Numbered from the stretch's first letter, positions 1-6,287 are shown. The stretch: DNA of 13,701 nt from an uncultured Alphaproteobacteria bacterium (GCA_910580155.1 CAJTWX010000045.1:1-13701); one strand, 5' to 3'. Made by a program: numbers and translations. Notes: a model not told the origin generated them from the letters alone.

Positions 1-80
1 GAAGCAATCTTTGGAGAGTATGGAATGCTCTTGCCGAATGAGATTGCCACGTCGGCTAAAGCCTCCTCGCAATGACTCAC
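1..80. repeat. Palindromic repeat element, copy 1 (cut by window edge)
   Basis: Right-hand part of a roughly 100-bp element. Bases 1-55 are identical to 142-196 of copy 2, and the element then ends in CTCGCAATGACTCAC (66-80). Its left terminal repeat lies outside the window. The right arm (56-65) differs from copy 2 while the core is unchanged, so the copies vary in the arms and are conserved in the core and tips. It has no coding potential. Confidence 0.85.
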
Positions 81-90
81 GAAAAAAGAA

Positions 91-109
91 TGCCCTCGCA
101 ATGACTCAC
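91..109. repeat. Right-end remnant of the palindromic repeat
   Basis: A lone right terminus (CCCTCGCAATGACTCAC) follows copy 1 after an A-rich spacer. The same tip-only remnants with A-rich spacers follow the other full copies. Confidence 0.6.
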
Positions 110-118
110 GTTTAAATA

Positions 119-218
119 GTCATTGCGAGGAGCGGAGTGACGAAGCAATCTTTGGAGAGTATGGAATGCTCTTGCCGAATGAGATTGCCACGTCGGACTG
201 CGTCCTCCTCGCAATGAC
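119..218. repeat. Palindromic repeat element, copy 2 (complete)
   Basis: A full element bounded by GTCATTGCGAGGAG and CTCCTCGCAATGAC, which are perfect inverted repeats. The core (142-196) is shared with copy 1 and, in inverted orientation, with copy 3 near 1607. The right arm contains the small palindrome GGACTGCGTCC. It resembles non-coding REP-like or miniature palindromic elements dispersed in bacterial genomes. No transposase is present in the window. Confidence 0.88.
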
Positions 219-231
219 TCACGAAAAGAGG

Positions 232-248
232 AAAGTCCTTGCAATGAC
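232..248. repeat. Degenerate right-end remnant of the palindromic repeat
   Basis: GTCCTTGCAATGAC resembles the CCTCGCAATGAC tip of the element with substitutions and follows copy 2 after an A/G-rich spacer. It is probably a decayed terminus. Confidence 0.45.
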
Positions 249-279
249 AAGAGCGGCGGGGGGATTATGTTTTTTTTAC

Positions 280-307
280 TTGATTTTAATAATCTTTGGT
301 TTATATT
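280..307 (+). promoter_or_regulatory. Putative sigma70 promoter for structured RNA A
   Basis: TTGATT (280-285), a 16-bp spacer and TATATT (302-307) give a reasonable -35/-10 pair. Transcription would start near 314, just ahead of the folded part of RNA A. The region is AT-rich, so chance matches are possible. Confidence 0.5.
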
Positions 308-313
308 TGTTTT

Positions 314-504
314 GTAGGTACGAAAAAGGTATCTATGGGAAGTAGAATCCTCGATACAACGCGTTAGCGTGAAACGATATTTACGTCATTACCTATTTAT
401 GGGTGGGTGATGTGAATAATTTGTGCTTTGCACAAAAAATAAGCATGACCGGCGTTGTACGGATTTCTACCATCCACCCTCCTTAAAATGGGAAGGTTTT
501 TTTT
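314..504 (+). ncRNA. Structured RNA A: pseudoknotted RNA, unrecognised class
   Basis: A long-range helix is formed by GTAGAA (342-347) with TTCTAC (465-470), TCC with GGA just inside it, and TACAACGC (355-362) with GCGTTGTA (452-459). Inside lie a hairpin with stem TTTGTGC/GCACAAA (420-436) and a small one, ACGC/GCGT (359-370). GGGTGGGTG (401-409) pairs over nine positions with CATCCACCC (471-479), which lies outside the long helix, so this is a pseudoknot. The inner strand can instead join a local hairpin (383-395 with 400-413). Helix, pseudoknot and the motif AAAATAAGC (436-444) all recur in RNA B downstream, although most other bases differ. A T-run ends the RNA. It does not look like 6S, SRP, RNase P or tmRNA. 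It could be an sRNA or the first of two tandem leader elements. Confidence 0.7.
481..504 (+). terminator. Weak intrinsic terminator of RNA A
   Basis: A short stem CCTT/AAGG (481-484 with 493-496) is followed by eight T (497-504). The stem is only four pairs, so termination is probably partial or depends on the fold of the preceding pseudoknot. Confidence 0.5.
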
Positions 505-517
505 ATATTTTTTTGGT

Positions 518-545
518 TTGTTAACTAAATCTTAGGTTTTAATTT
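518..545 (+). promoter_or_regulatory. Possible promoter for RNA B
   Basis: TTGTTA (518-523) and TAATTT (540-545) are separated by 16 bp. The -10 is poor and other AT-rich hexamers nearby (for example TATAAA at 545-550) could serve. It would give a separate start for RNA B, but read-through from the RNA A promoter is an alternative. Confidence 0.3.
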
Positions 546-556
546 ATAAACTAAAT

Positions 557-738
557 ATGAATACCGAGTTGGGGTTCACGGGCGTAGAAACCTGTACAAC
601 TTATCTTATATTTAAGATAGAACTTATTACTCGCCTTTTGGTCTATGACTGGAAGGTGGTAAAATAAGCTTATAGCAAACATACCACGCTATGTTGTATA
701 GTTTCTAACTTCCAGTCACCTCTTCGGGTGACTTTTTT
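557..738 (+). ncRNA. Structured RNA B: pseudoknotted leader of the beta-barrel gene
   Basis: This is a homologue of RNA A. TAGAAAC (585-591) pairs with GTTTCTA (701-707) and TACAAC (595-600) with GTTGTA (693-698). Inside are a perfect 7-bp hairpin (602-608 with 613-619) and GTGGTA/TACCAC (656-661 with 682-687). GACTGGAAG (647-655) pairs perfectly with CTTCCAGTC (709-717) outside the long helix, making a 9-bp pseudoknot at the same place as in RNA A but with different bases. A competing 10-bp local hairpin (634-643 with 647-656, loop TAT) uses the same inner strand. AAAATAAGC (661-669) is shared with RNA A. The outer strand shares GTC (715-717) with the foot of the terminator just upstream of the beta-barrel gene, so a cis-regulatory attenuator is the likeliest role. 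A trans-acting sRNA remains possible. Confidence 0.72.
715..738 (+). terminator. Intrinsic terminator/attenuator ahead of the beta-barrel gene
   Basis: GTCACCT (715-721), loop CTTC and GGGTGAC (726-732) form a 7-bp stem with one G-U pair, followed by six T (733-738). The stem ends 31 bp before the start codon at 764, leaving room for a ribosome binding site but not for a convincing new promoter. Expression of the gene therefore probably depends on reading through this stem. Bases 715-717 are also used by the RNA B pseudoknot. Confidence 0.82.
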
Positions 739-763
739 GTATATTCGAAAACGGAGGACTGTT

Positions 764-1564
764 ATGAAGAAACTATTTTTGCTTGTTAGTGTATTTACTG
801 CTATTGCTTATCAACTCGCATTTGCCCGTGACTATTACGGTTACGAGCAAGTGGGGCGTGACGATTCTGATTATATTTATATAAACAATGAACGTTACGC
901 CCGTGTTCCGGAAGAAAGAGTTCAGCGCGCGCAACCGCGGCATTTTGTCAGGCTTGACGCCGAACAGAGCAATGAGGCGCGGCGCAGGGTTCTGAATACG
1001 GGAAGTTGGAATGTCCGCCCGTATGTGGGGATTGACGGCAGTTTTGGGCAGATTAAATATAAACAAGAGCTGGATAAAGAGCTTTTGGGCAAAGCCTCAA
1101 AGCGTGTGGGGGCGTTTGCCGGTTTGCAATTTAACCAATATGTCGGGCTGGAGGCGTTTTACCAAATTGGTAATACCAAGGAGAAAAAGGTTTCTCCGGA
1201 TGTGGTTTCGTTTTTGGATGTGACGTTAAAAGACACGTTAGACTTTACGGCTTATGGGTTTGATTTGATGGGGTATATTCCTATCCAACGGGAGATGGAT
1301 ATTATTCTTGGCTTGGGCTATGGCTGGTATGAGTTTGAGGGAAAGATTAAAGGAGAGGCTTATAACTATATAAACAATCAAGGCTACGAGGTGAAGTTTT
1401 CTGATAAGGTTAAAGACGGGGCGGTGCGCTTAAGTTTGGGAACGCAGTTTTTGCTGGATGACGACTGGGCGGTGCGCATATTGGGACGGTATATGTACTT
1501 TTCGGATGATGACGCTGTTAAGAATATGATGGAGTTGTCGTTGGGATTGCGGTATATGTTTTAG
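764..1564 (+). CDS. Outer-membrane beta-barrel protein (OmpA/opacity-like porin fold)
   Basis: A 266-residue protein predicted to sit in the outer membrane. The start at 764 is chosen because GGAGG (753-757) lies six bases upstream and the product then opens with a signal peptide: MKK, a hydrophobic stretch and a cleavage site after AFA near residue 21. An upstream GTG in frame at 728 falls inside the terminator and is rejected. The mature N-terminus (about 22-80) is charged and rich in Tyr and Arg, perhaps a periplasmic or surface segment. From about residue 85 alternating hydrophobic and aromatic strands follow, such as VRPYVGIDGSFG and ILGLGYGWYEFEG, and the chain ends LGLRYMF with the C-terminal Phe typical of barrels recognised by BamA. 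About eight strands fit the length. The ligand is unknown. It stands alone between structured RNA B and a terminator, so control at the RNA level is the main regulatory clue. Confidence 0.85.
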   Translation: MKKLFLLVSVFTAIAYQLAFARDYYGYEQVGRDDSDYIYINNERYARVPEERVQRAQPRHFVRLDAEQSNEARRRVLNTGSWNVRPYVGIDGSFGQIKYKQELDKELLGKASKRVGAFAGLQFNQYVGLEAFYQIGNTKEKKVSPDVVSFLDVTLKDTLDFTAYGFDLMGYIPIQREMDIILGLGYGWYEFEGKIKGEAYNYINNQGYEVKFSDKVKDGAVRLSLGTQFLLDDDWAVRILGRYMYFSDDDAVKNMMELSLGLRYMF

Positions 1565-1570
1565 TTGAAA

Positions 1571-1596
1571 GGTGGAGCTGAGGCTCCGCTTTTTTT
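1571..1596 (+). terminator. Intrinsic terminator of the beta-barrel gene
   Basis: GTGGAGC (1572-1578) and GCTCCGC (1583-1589) form a 7-bp stem with a TGAG loop and one wobble pair, followed directly by seven T. It begins seven bases after the stop codon. Confidence 0.85.
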
Positions 1597-1602
1597 GTTT
1601 TT

Positions 1603-1708
1603 GTGAGTCATTGCGAGGAGCGGAGCGACGTGGCAATCTCATTCGGCAAAAGCATTCCATACTCTCCAAAGATTGCCACGCTCATTTCATTCGCTCGCAA
1701 TGACTCAC
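1603..1708. repeat. Palindromic repeat element, copy 3 (inverted relative to copies 1-2)
   Basis: The ends GTGAGTCATTGCGAG (1603-1617) and CTCGCAATGACTCAC (1694-1708) are perfect 15-bp inverted repeats. The core from about 1628 to 1675 is the reverse complement of the core of copies 1 and 2 with one base changed. The arm before the right end differs from the other copies. With copy 2 it brackets the RNA A - RNA B - beta-barrel cassette as inverted repeats. Confidence 0.88.
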
Positions 1709-1718
1709 AAAAAAAGTA

Positions 1719-1791
1719 AGATTGCCACGTCGGACTGCGTCCTCCTCGCAATGACTCACGAAAAAGAAAAGCGCCCTCGCTATGACTCGCA
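1719..1791. repeat. Half element and decayed tip of the palindromic repeat
   Basis: Bases 1719-1758 carry the right half of the element (AGATTGCCACGTCGG to CTCGCAATGACTCAC), including the GGACTGCGTCC arm as in copy 2. After an A-rich spacer a degenerate tip follows at 1772-1791 (CCCTCGCTATGACTCGC). This completes the 250-bp gap between the beta-barrel gene and the convergent ankyrin gene. Confidence 0.75.
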
Positions 1792-1814
1792 GGTGGGGAG
1801 GGTAGGAGAGGGGG

Positions 1815-4454
1815 CTAATTTGAGATTGCGGCTTTAAAGCAAAGTGCTTCGGGGGTGATGTAATCTTTTATGGTTTTGCCGTCTTTGGTTTGCGCATTTG
1901 CGTTAGCGCCGGCTTTTTGCAACAGGCGGACTTTGCCGATATCGCCGCTTTCCATCGCATACATCAGCACTGTTTTGCCTTGATTATCCGCCGCATTCAC
2001 ATCGCCGCCCGCATTTAGCAGTTCGATTAAAACATTGCCGTCCGTATTAGCATTTGCAGCAGCATACATTAAGGCTGTGCGCCCCTGCATATCTTTACTG
2101 TTGACATTGCGGCCGCGTTCCAGAATCTCGGTAATTCCCCGTGCATCCACACGGCTGTACGGATTAGCCACAGCATACATCAGCGCTGTCTTGCCCTCAT
2201 TGTCTGTTTTTGTGGCATCTGCCCCGTTGACTAAAAGTGTATGCGCCTTAAAGGGCTGGTTGTTTTGATAGCCGACAGCATACATCAGCGCTGTACGCCC
2301 GCTTTTATCTGCCAAATTTATCCAGTGTTCGCCGTTTTGGCGGATTTCTTTTAACACGCTGACCACGTTAACACCGATATCCTGCTCTGCTGCATACATC
2401 AGTGCTGTTTTGCCGCTATTGTCAATCAGGCGCACGTCACCACCTTTTTCAAAGGCTTCGCGCAAGGCATCCGGACGTCCTTTACCGGCTAATAACATCA
2501 AAAACGTAACGCCGTTGTTATCCCGTTCGTTAATCGTTGTCCGATATTCTTTGAGCATCAGCTTAATCAAATCAATATTGCCGCCCTCAACCGCCATCAT
2601 CCCCAGACTTTTGCCGTTTTCCTTAGCCTTTGTTCGGGTTTGGCCATCAAATAATTGCACTAAATTATACAAATCTTCGCGTCCGGTTTCCAGCGCATAC
2701 ATCATTGGCGTATAGCCGCGGTCATCCGTTGCATATAAATTGGCGCCCATTTTTACCAGACGTCTTACAATTTCAGCACTGCCGCCTTTGATGGCATACG
2801 ACAGAACCGGTGTTCTGTTATTATCTGTTGCGTTAACGTCTACGCCTTTCATTAACAGCGTTTCCGCAACGTCAGGATTGCCGCCTTGAGCTGCATACAT
2901 CAAAACCGTGCGTCCGTTATTATCTGTCTGTGCTGCACTTTCGCCCATATTGACGAGCATATCGACAATGGCGCCGTGTCCTTTTTCGGCGGCATACATT
3001 AGTACGGTTTTGCCGTCATTATCCGCAGCTGAAATATCGGCGCCTTTATCTGCCAGATACTTTGCGGCATCTGCTTTGCCGGCGCGTGCTGCAAAAGTCA
3101 GCACGGTGTGTCCGAACTTATCTTTTGCGGCCAGATTATCCCCTTTATACAAAAGATAATCCATCACCTGACGATTGCCGCCTTCTGCTGCATACATCAG
3201 AGCCGTTTTGCCGTTATTGTCTTTTTGCCAGATGTTGCCGCCTTTATTCACAATGCGCTCAAAATTTTGAAAATTGCCGGCAGCCGCAAACATCATCAAA
3301 AGTGTTTCGCCATTATAGCCGGTTTCGTTAATATCGGTCAGCCTTTTTTCAAACATTTCCAAAATCTCCGGCTGTTCGGCGGCCAGTCCGACTGCTGTTT
3401 TAAACGGTGTGGTTCCGTTATTGTATTCCTGCCATATATCCGCGCCGTTTTCCAAAAGGAAGGCGACTACTTCTGTTTTGCCGGTTCGCAAGGCATACAT
3501 CAGTGCGTCTTCATCCATTTTTTGCGGTTTAATATTTGGGTGCGCATAGCATTTGGCGAGTTTCAGGAACATTTCGGGATTTTTCTTTTTTAGCATCTGC
3601 TCCATTACTTCGGGTGTTGGCATTGCGCCGGCTTTTAAAAACATCTCGACCGCTTCGTCGTAGGTGCTGTCATTTTTGCGTTGTCCTAAAAGGCGGGCAA
3701 AGGCTTTGTTTACTTCTCCGGCATCGGCTTTTAAAAGATATGCGAGTGTTTCGGGGGCAGCTCCGCCGGCAGCATACGTCAGCAAATCCATCCCTTTAAC
3801 CGAAATCTGCCGCAGATTGCCGGCGTTTTCTGCCAGTGCTTTAACCATCGCAGCTGAGGTAGTGCGCAGTTCTTCGGTCAGAAAATCGACCACGCCTTCC
3901 GCCCCGTTTTTTGCCAATACGGATACAACCGCCGGTTTATTATCCTGAACGGCTTTTTTCAGCGGTGTGGTGACTCGCGGGTCTTTGTAGTTTAATATAT
4001 CATCGGGACGTTTTCTGCCTTTGAATGCCAAAATCGCATTTACATCCGCACCTTTGTCAAGCAGTGTCTGCACGAGTTCGGCATTGCCACTATCAATAGC
4101 TTTATCGAGGTATGCCGGTTCTTTCAAATCTGCCGTGCTTTTAGCTGCCAGCAGGTTAAACAGTGCGGTATCGCCTTTTTCTGCGGATGCCAAAAGGGCA
4201 GAAACGCCGTCGGCGTTGCGCACGTCAACATCTGCTCCTTTTTCGAGGAAATATTGCACGGCCGCTATATCGCCGGCTTTTACGGCTTTGACGAGCGGCA
4301 GGTTGCCGTCGGCGCTTTTAAGGTTCAGTTCCGTCTGGCCATCCCAATATGCTGCTATCTGCGCTTTGCCGGAATCCTGCATAAAATAAAAGCCGCTGCC
4401 TAATGCCGCCGCCGTTACCAATACGCTACTTAAAACAACAACCGATTTTTTCAT
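1815..4454 (-). CDS. Large exported ankyrin-repeat protein
   Basis: An 879-residue protein made almost wholly of ankyrin repeats, a fold that binds other proteins. The ATG at 4454 has GGAG about seven bases upstream. The N-terminus is MKK followed by a hydrophobic run to about residue 25, with a possible signal-peptidase site after ALG and no membrane segment later, so the protein is either periplasmic/secreted or held by an N-terminal anchor. Roughly 20-22 repeats of 33-36 residues cover residues 48-860. The central and C-terminal ones have the clear pattern DNNGKTALMYAAEGGN...LL..GAD. The stretch from about 150 to 300 is more degenerate. No catalytic domain is visible. It follows the bactofilin on the same strand after 131 bp, with its own ribosome binding site, and may be co-transcribed with that envelope cluster. 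Long antisense open frames over it are artefacts of the repeats. A role in envelope assembly or host interaction is inference only. Confidence 0.88.
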   Translation of the reverse strand: MKKSVVVLSSVLVTAAALGSGFYFMQDSGKAQIAAYWDGQTELNLKSADGNLPLVKAVKAGDIAAVQYFLEKGADVDVRNADGVSALLASAEKGDTALFNLLAAKSTADLKEPAYLDKAIDSGNAELVQTLLDKGADVNAILAFKGRKRPDDILNYKDPRVTTPLKKAVQDNKPAVVSVLAKNGAEGVVDFLTEELRTTSAAMVKALAENAGNLRQISVKGMDLLTYAAGGAAPETLAYLLKADAGEVNKAFARLLGQRKNDSTYDEAVEMFLKAGAMPTPEVMEQMLKKKNPEMFLKLAKCYAHPNIKPQKMDEDALMYALRTGKTEVVAFLLENGADIWQEYNNGTTPFKTAVGLAAEQPEILEMFEKRLTDINETGYNGETLLMMFAAAGNFQNFERIVNKGGNIWQKDNNGKTALMYAAEGGNRQVMDYLLYKGDNLAAKDKFGHTVLTFAARAGKADAAKYLADKGADISAADNDGKTVLMYAAEKGHGAIVDMLVNMGESAAQTDNNGRTVLMYAAQGGNPDVAETLLMKGVDVNATDNNRTPVLSYAIKGGSAEIVRRLVKMGANLYATDDRGYTPMMYALETGREDLYNLVQLFDGQTRTKAKENGKSLGMMAVEGGNIDLIKLMLKEYRTTINERDNNGVTFLMLLAGKGRPDALREAFEKGGDVRLIDNSGKTALMYAAEQDIGVNVVSVLKEIRQNGEHWINLADKSGRTALMYAVGYQNNQPFKAHTLLVNGADATKTDNEGKTALMYAVANPYSRVDARGITEILERGRNVNSKDMQGRTALMYAAANANTDGNVLIELLNAGGDVNAADNQGKTVLMYAMESGDIGKVRLLQKAGANANAQTKDGKTIKDYITPEALCFKAAISN
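1956..3510 (-). repeat. Tandem DNA repeats within the ankyrin gene
   Basis: On the + strand the motif GCATACATCAG...CTGTTTTGCC and close variants recur about every 100 bp, for example near 1957, 2052, 2176, 2279, 2392, 2696, 2893, 2992, 3189 and 3491. It encodes the T(A/V)LMYA helix of the ankyrin repeat. The nucleotide similarity is partial, so the copies are not recent duplications, but they could still support slippage or recombination. Confidence 0.7.
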
Positions 4455-4525
4455 ATAATTTCTCCATAAAAAAATACATATTCCTCTTTTCCTCCCGTCA
4501 TCCCCCGATTTATTTCTTCTTTGCG

Positions 4526-4573
4526 AGTTATTGCGAGGGGGCAGCCCGTGGCAGTTTCTGCCAGCGCACGGGC
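4526..4573. repeat. Diverged copy of the palindromic repeat forming a strong hairpin
   Basis: GTTATTGCGAGG (4527-4538) matches the repeat tip GTCATTGCGAGG with one change and continues CCGTGGCAGTTT, like the core start CGTGGCAATCT. The remainder folds into GCCCGT/ACGGGC (4544-4549 with 4568-4573) enclosing GGCAG/CTGCC (4550-4554 with 4558-4562). It lies between the bactofilin stop and the ankyrin start. No T-run follows on either strand, so it is not a classical terminator. It may act as an mRNA-stabilising or processing hairpin. Confidence 0.5.
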
Positions 4574-4585
4574 ATACTCTCTTTC

Positions 4586-4975
4586 CTACTCGTTGCCTGT
4601 ATTACCATTGCAGACGGCGCACTTGCCAACTAGTATTGCCCCCGGTTCGATGGCGATGGTTTTATATACCGAATCGCCAATAAATTTTGCGGTTCCGGCA
4701 ATAAACAAATTTTCTGCTTTGAGTGTTCCGTTCAGCTCGCCGTACAGTTCAACGCTTTTGGCTTCAACCATTCCGTTTACGCGGCCTTCTGCGCCGATAA
4801 CCAGTTCTTTGCAAACAACATCGCCTTCAATGTGTCCGTCAATGTGAATCACATCGCCGTCGGTAATATTGCCGGCAATTTTTGTTCCGGCGCTGATTAT
4901 GCAGGGCACGATGTTTTTTTCGCCACGCATAAATCTTGCCAGTTTCAGAAACATTACACGTCTTAGTTTTCTCAT
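4586..4975 (-). CDS. Bactofilin (polymer-forming cytoskeletal protein)
   Basis: A 129-residue protein matching the bactofilin family: a short tail (residues 1-22), then a core of about 95 residues with the regular Gly/Val/Ile pattern of a right-handed beta-helix (IAGNITDGDVIHIDGHIEG, LVIGAEGRVNG, VELYGELNGTLKAENLFI). Bactofilins polymerise without nucleotide into filaments that position cell-wall enzymes. GGAGG lies six bases before the ATG at 4975, and the M23 peptidase stop is 21 bp upstream, so the two are one operon. Bactofilin beside an M23 peptidase is a known arrangement, for example Helicobacter CcmA with Csd peptidases and BacA with LmdC in budding alphaproteobacteria. The basic N-terminus (MRKLRRVMFLKLARFMRG) could form an amphipathic membrane-binding helix. 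Confidence 0.92.
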   Translation of the reverse strand: MRKLRRVMFLKLARFMRGEKNIVPCIISAGTKIAGNITDGDVIHIDGHIEGDVVCKELVIGAEGRVNGMVEAKSVELYGELNGTLKAENLFIAGTAKFIGDSVYKTIAIEPGAILVGKCAVCNGNTGNE

Positions 4976-4996
4976 TTAAAGCCTCCGTTCAATTCT

Positions 4997-6223
4997 CTAT
5001 TTAGCCTTCATAAAGACCATCGGGTTAAGGTTTACCCCCTCATATAAAACTTCATAATGCAAATGCGGACCGGTGGAGCGCCCTGTTGAGCCGACTTCGC
5101 CCACTGTCTGTCCTTGCTCAATTGTTTGCCCCTGTTTAACGTATATTGCGTTTAAGTGCGCATATTTAGTCTTAAAGCCGTTGCCGTGGTCTATTTCTAC
5201 CACTTTGCCATAACCGCTGGCTACGCCGGCGCGTGTTACCTTGCCCTCGGCCATACTTTTGACTTTATTGCCTTTGTTAGATGCCAAGTCTACGCCTTTG
5301 TGTGTTGCGCTTTTGGCGTTAAACGGGTCACTACGCTTACCAAACGGTGATGACAGCCAATATGTCCATACCGGCTTGCCTAGCGGCAGCTTTTTCATCG
5401 CCTCCTGATAATAAGTAATGTCATCAACTGCCGTATAGGCTTTTTGCGCCTGTTTGACCAGCTCTTCGTTAAAGCCCGCTGCCATCTCGGCCGGAATAAA
5501 CTCGCCGCCGCGGCTGTTCTTTTTGGAGTTTGCCATCGGGTTGAAATATTTTCCACGCTTTTTAAGCTCGCCATTTACAGTTGAAATTGTTGTTTTCAGC
5601 TTATCAATTTCTTTGTTGGAAACCGTTTCTACTTTTTGCAGCAAGTCAAACTCAAACGCTTGCAGCGAACGAACCATTTCTTCCAGATGTTTGACTTTTT
5701 CTTCCAAAAGGTTTTTTTCTTCAATTGCAACATCGCGGCTGATGATTGCCTCTTTTACGGCATTTTTGCGGTTTAAATCGTGTTCGTTAATCCAGTCTTC
5801 GTTTGCGGTAATCTGGCGGATACGCTCTTCAATGATTTCGGCTTTTTTCAGATATTCGTCAATGCTGTCTACCTGCTGTTCCTGCGGTTTGCCCAGCACT
5901 TCGACCATATTGGAAATGTTTTTATGCACGGTGACAAAGTCACTCATCAAGTCTACATACGCGCTGCGAGTTTCATCCAGTTTTTGTTCCTGATAAGAGA
6001 TTATCCGGTCGGACACGCTGTACATCCGGTATGAATATGCTGTCCATATCGCCACGCCGAGCATTGTCACAAACAGGCACCACTGTAATTGCGGCGAGAT
6101 TTTAAAGATTTTCATTTTGCCGTTGGAACGAATAATAAATTCCTTTTCCGAAAACAAAGATCTGTCTTCAGATGCCTGATATTTAACCGGTTTTAACCTA
6201 TTTGAATATCGCTTGTATCTCAA
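4997..6223 (-). CDS. M23 family (LytM-type) peptidoglycan endopeptidase, membrane-anchored
   Basis: A 408-residue inner-membrane protein with its catalytic domain in the periplasm, predicted to cut peptide cross-links in peptidoglycan. Residues 1-44 are cytoplasmic (with RSNGKMKIFKIS before the membrane), about 47-64 form the membrane segment, and about 75-220 are charged and helical, consistent with coiled coil. The M23 domain spans roughly 285-405. Its motifs are complete: H308 and D312 in HKGVD, H356 in KYAHL, and H387/H389 in GPHLHYE, so zinc binding and catalysis look intact. The start at 6223 is TTG, supported by AGGACGG about nine bases upstream and by the family-like N-terminus. The first internal Met (residue 37) has no clear ribosome binding site and would drop most of the cytoplasmic tail. 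It is the first gene of the operon with the bactofilin, which probably localises it. Confidence 0.92.
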   Translation of the reverse strand: MRYKRYSNRLKPVKYQASEDRSLFSEKEFIIRSNGKMKIFKISPQLQWCLFVTMLGVAIWTAYSYRMYSVSDRIISYQEQKLDETRSAYVDLMSDFVTVHKNISNMVEVLGKPQEQQVDSIDEYLKKAEIIEERIRQITANEDWINEHDLNRKNAVKEAIISRDVAIEEKNLLEEKVKHLEEMVRSLQAFEFDLLQKVETVSNKEIDKLKTTISTVNGELKKRGKYFNPMANSKKNSRGGEFIPAEMAAGFNEELVKQAQKAYTAVDDITYYQEAMKKLPLGKPVWTYWLSSPFGKRSDPFNAKSATHKGVDLASNKGNKVKSMAEGKVTRAGVASGYGKVVEIDHGNGFKTKYAHLNAIYVKQGQTIEQGQTVGEVGSTGRSTGPHLHYEVLYEGVNLNPMVFMKAK

Positions 6224-6287
6224 TTAAAAAATCCGTCCTGTTATGCCAAACCGTGTAAAACCTTATGTTTTACCCGATTTATCGCTA

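Noticed and set aside
314..738. RNA A or B as 6S, SRP, tmRNA or RNase P RNA
   Set aside because: None of the conserved sequence blocks of these RNAs is present. The lengths and pseudoknot topology do not fit, and two tandem copies would be unusual for them.
728..763. Upstream GTG start for the beta-barrel gene
   Set aside because: It lies inside the terminator hairpin, has no ribosome binding site and would place extra residues before a standard signal peptide.
1956..3510. Regular motif about every 100 bp on the + strand, superficially like a CRISPR array
   Set aside because: The units are imperfect, carry no unique spacers of constant size, and translate on the - strand as ankyrin repeats.
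2908..3593. Several open frames on the + strand opposite the ankyrin gene
   Set aside because: They are by-products of repeated codon composition. They lack ribosome binding sites and show low-complexity Ser/Leu/Pro-rich products.
4544..4573. Hairpin between bactofilin and ankyrin genes as a terminator
   Set aside because: There is no T-run after the stem on either strand, and it derives from a diverged palindromic repeat.
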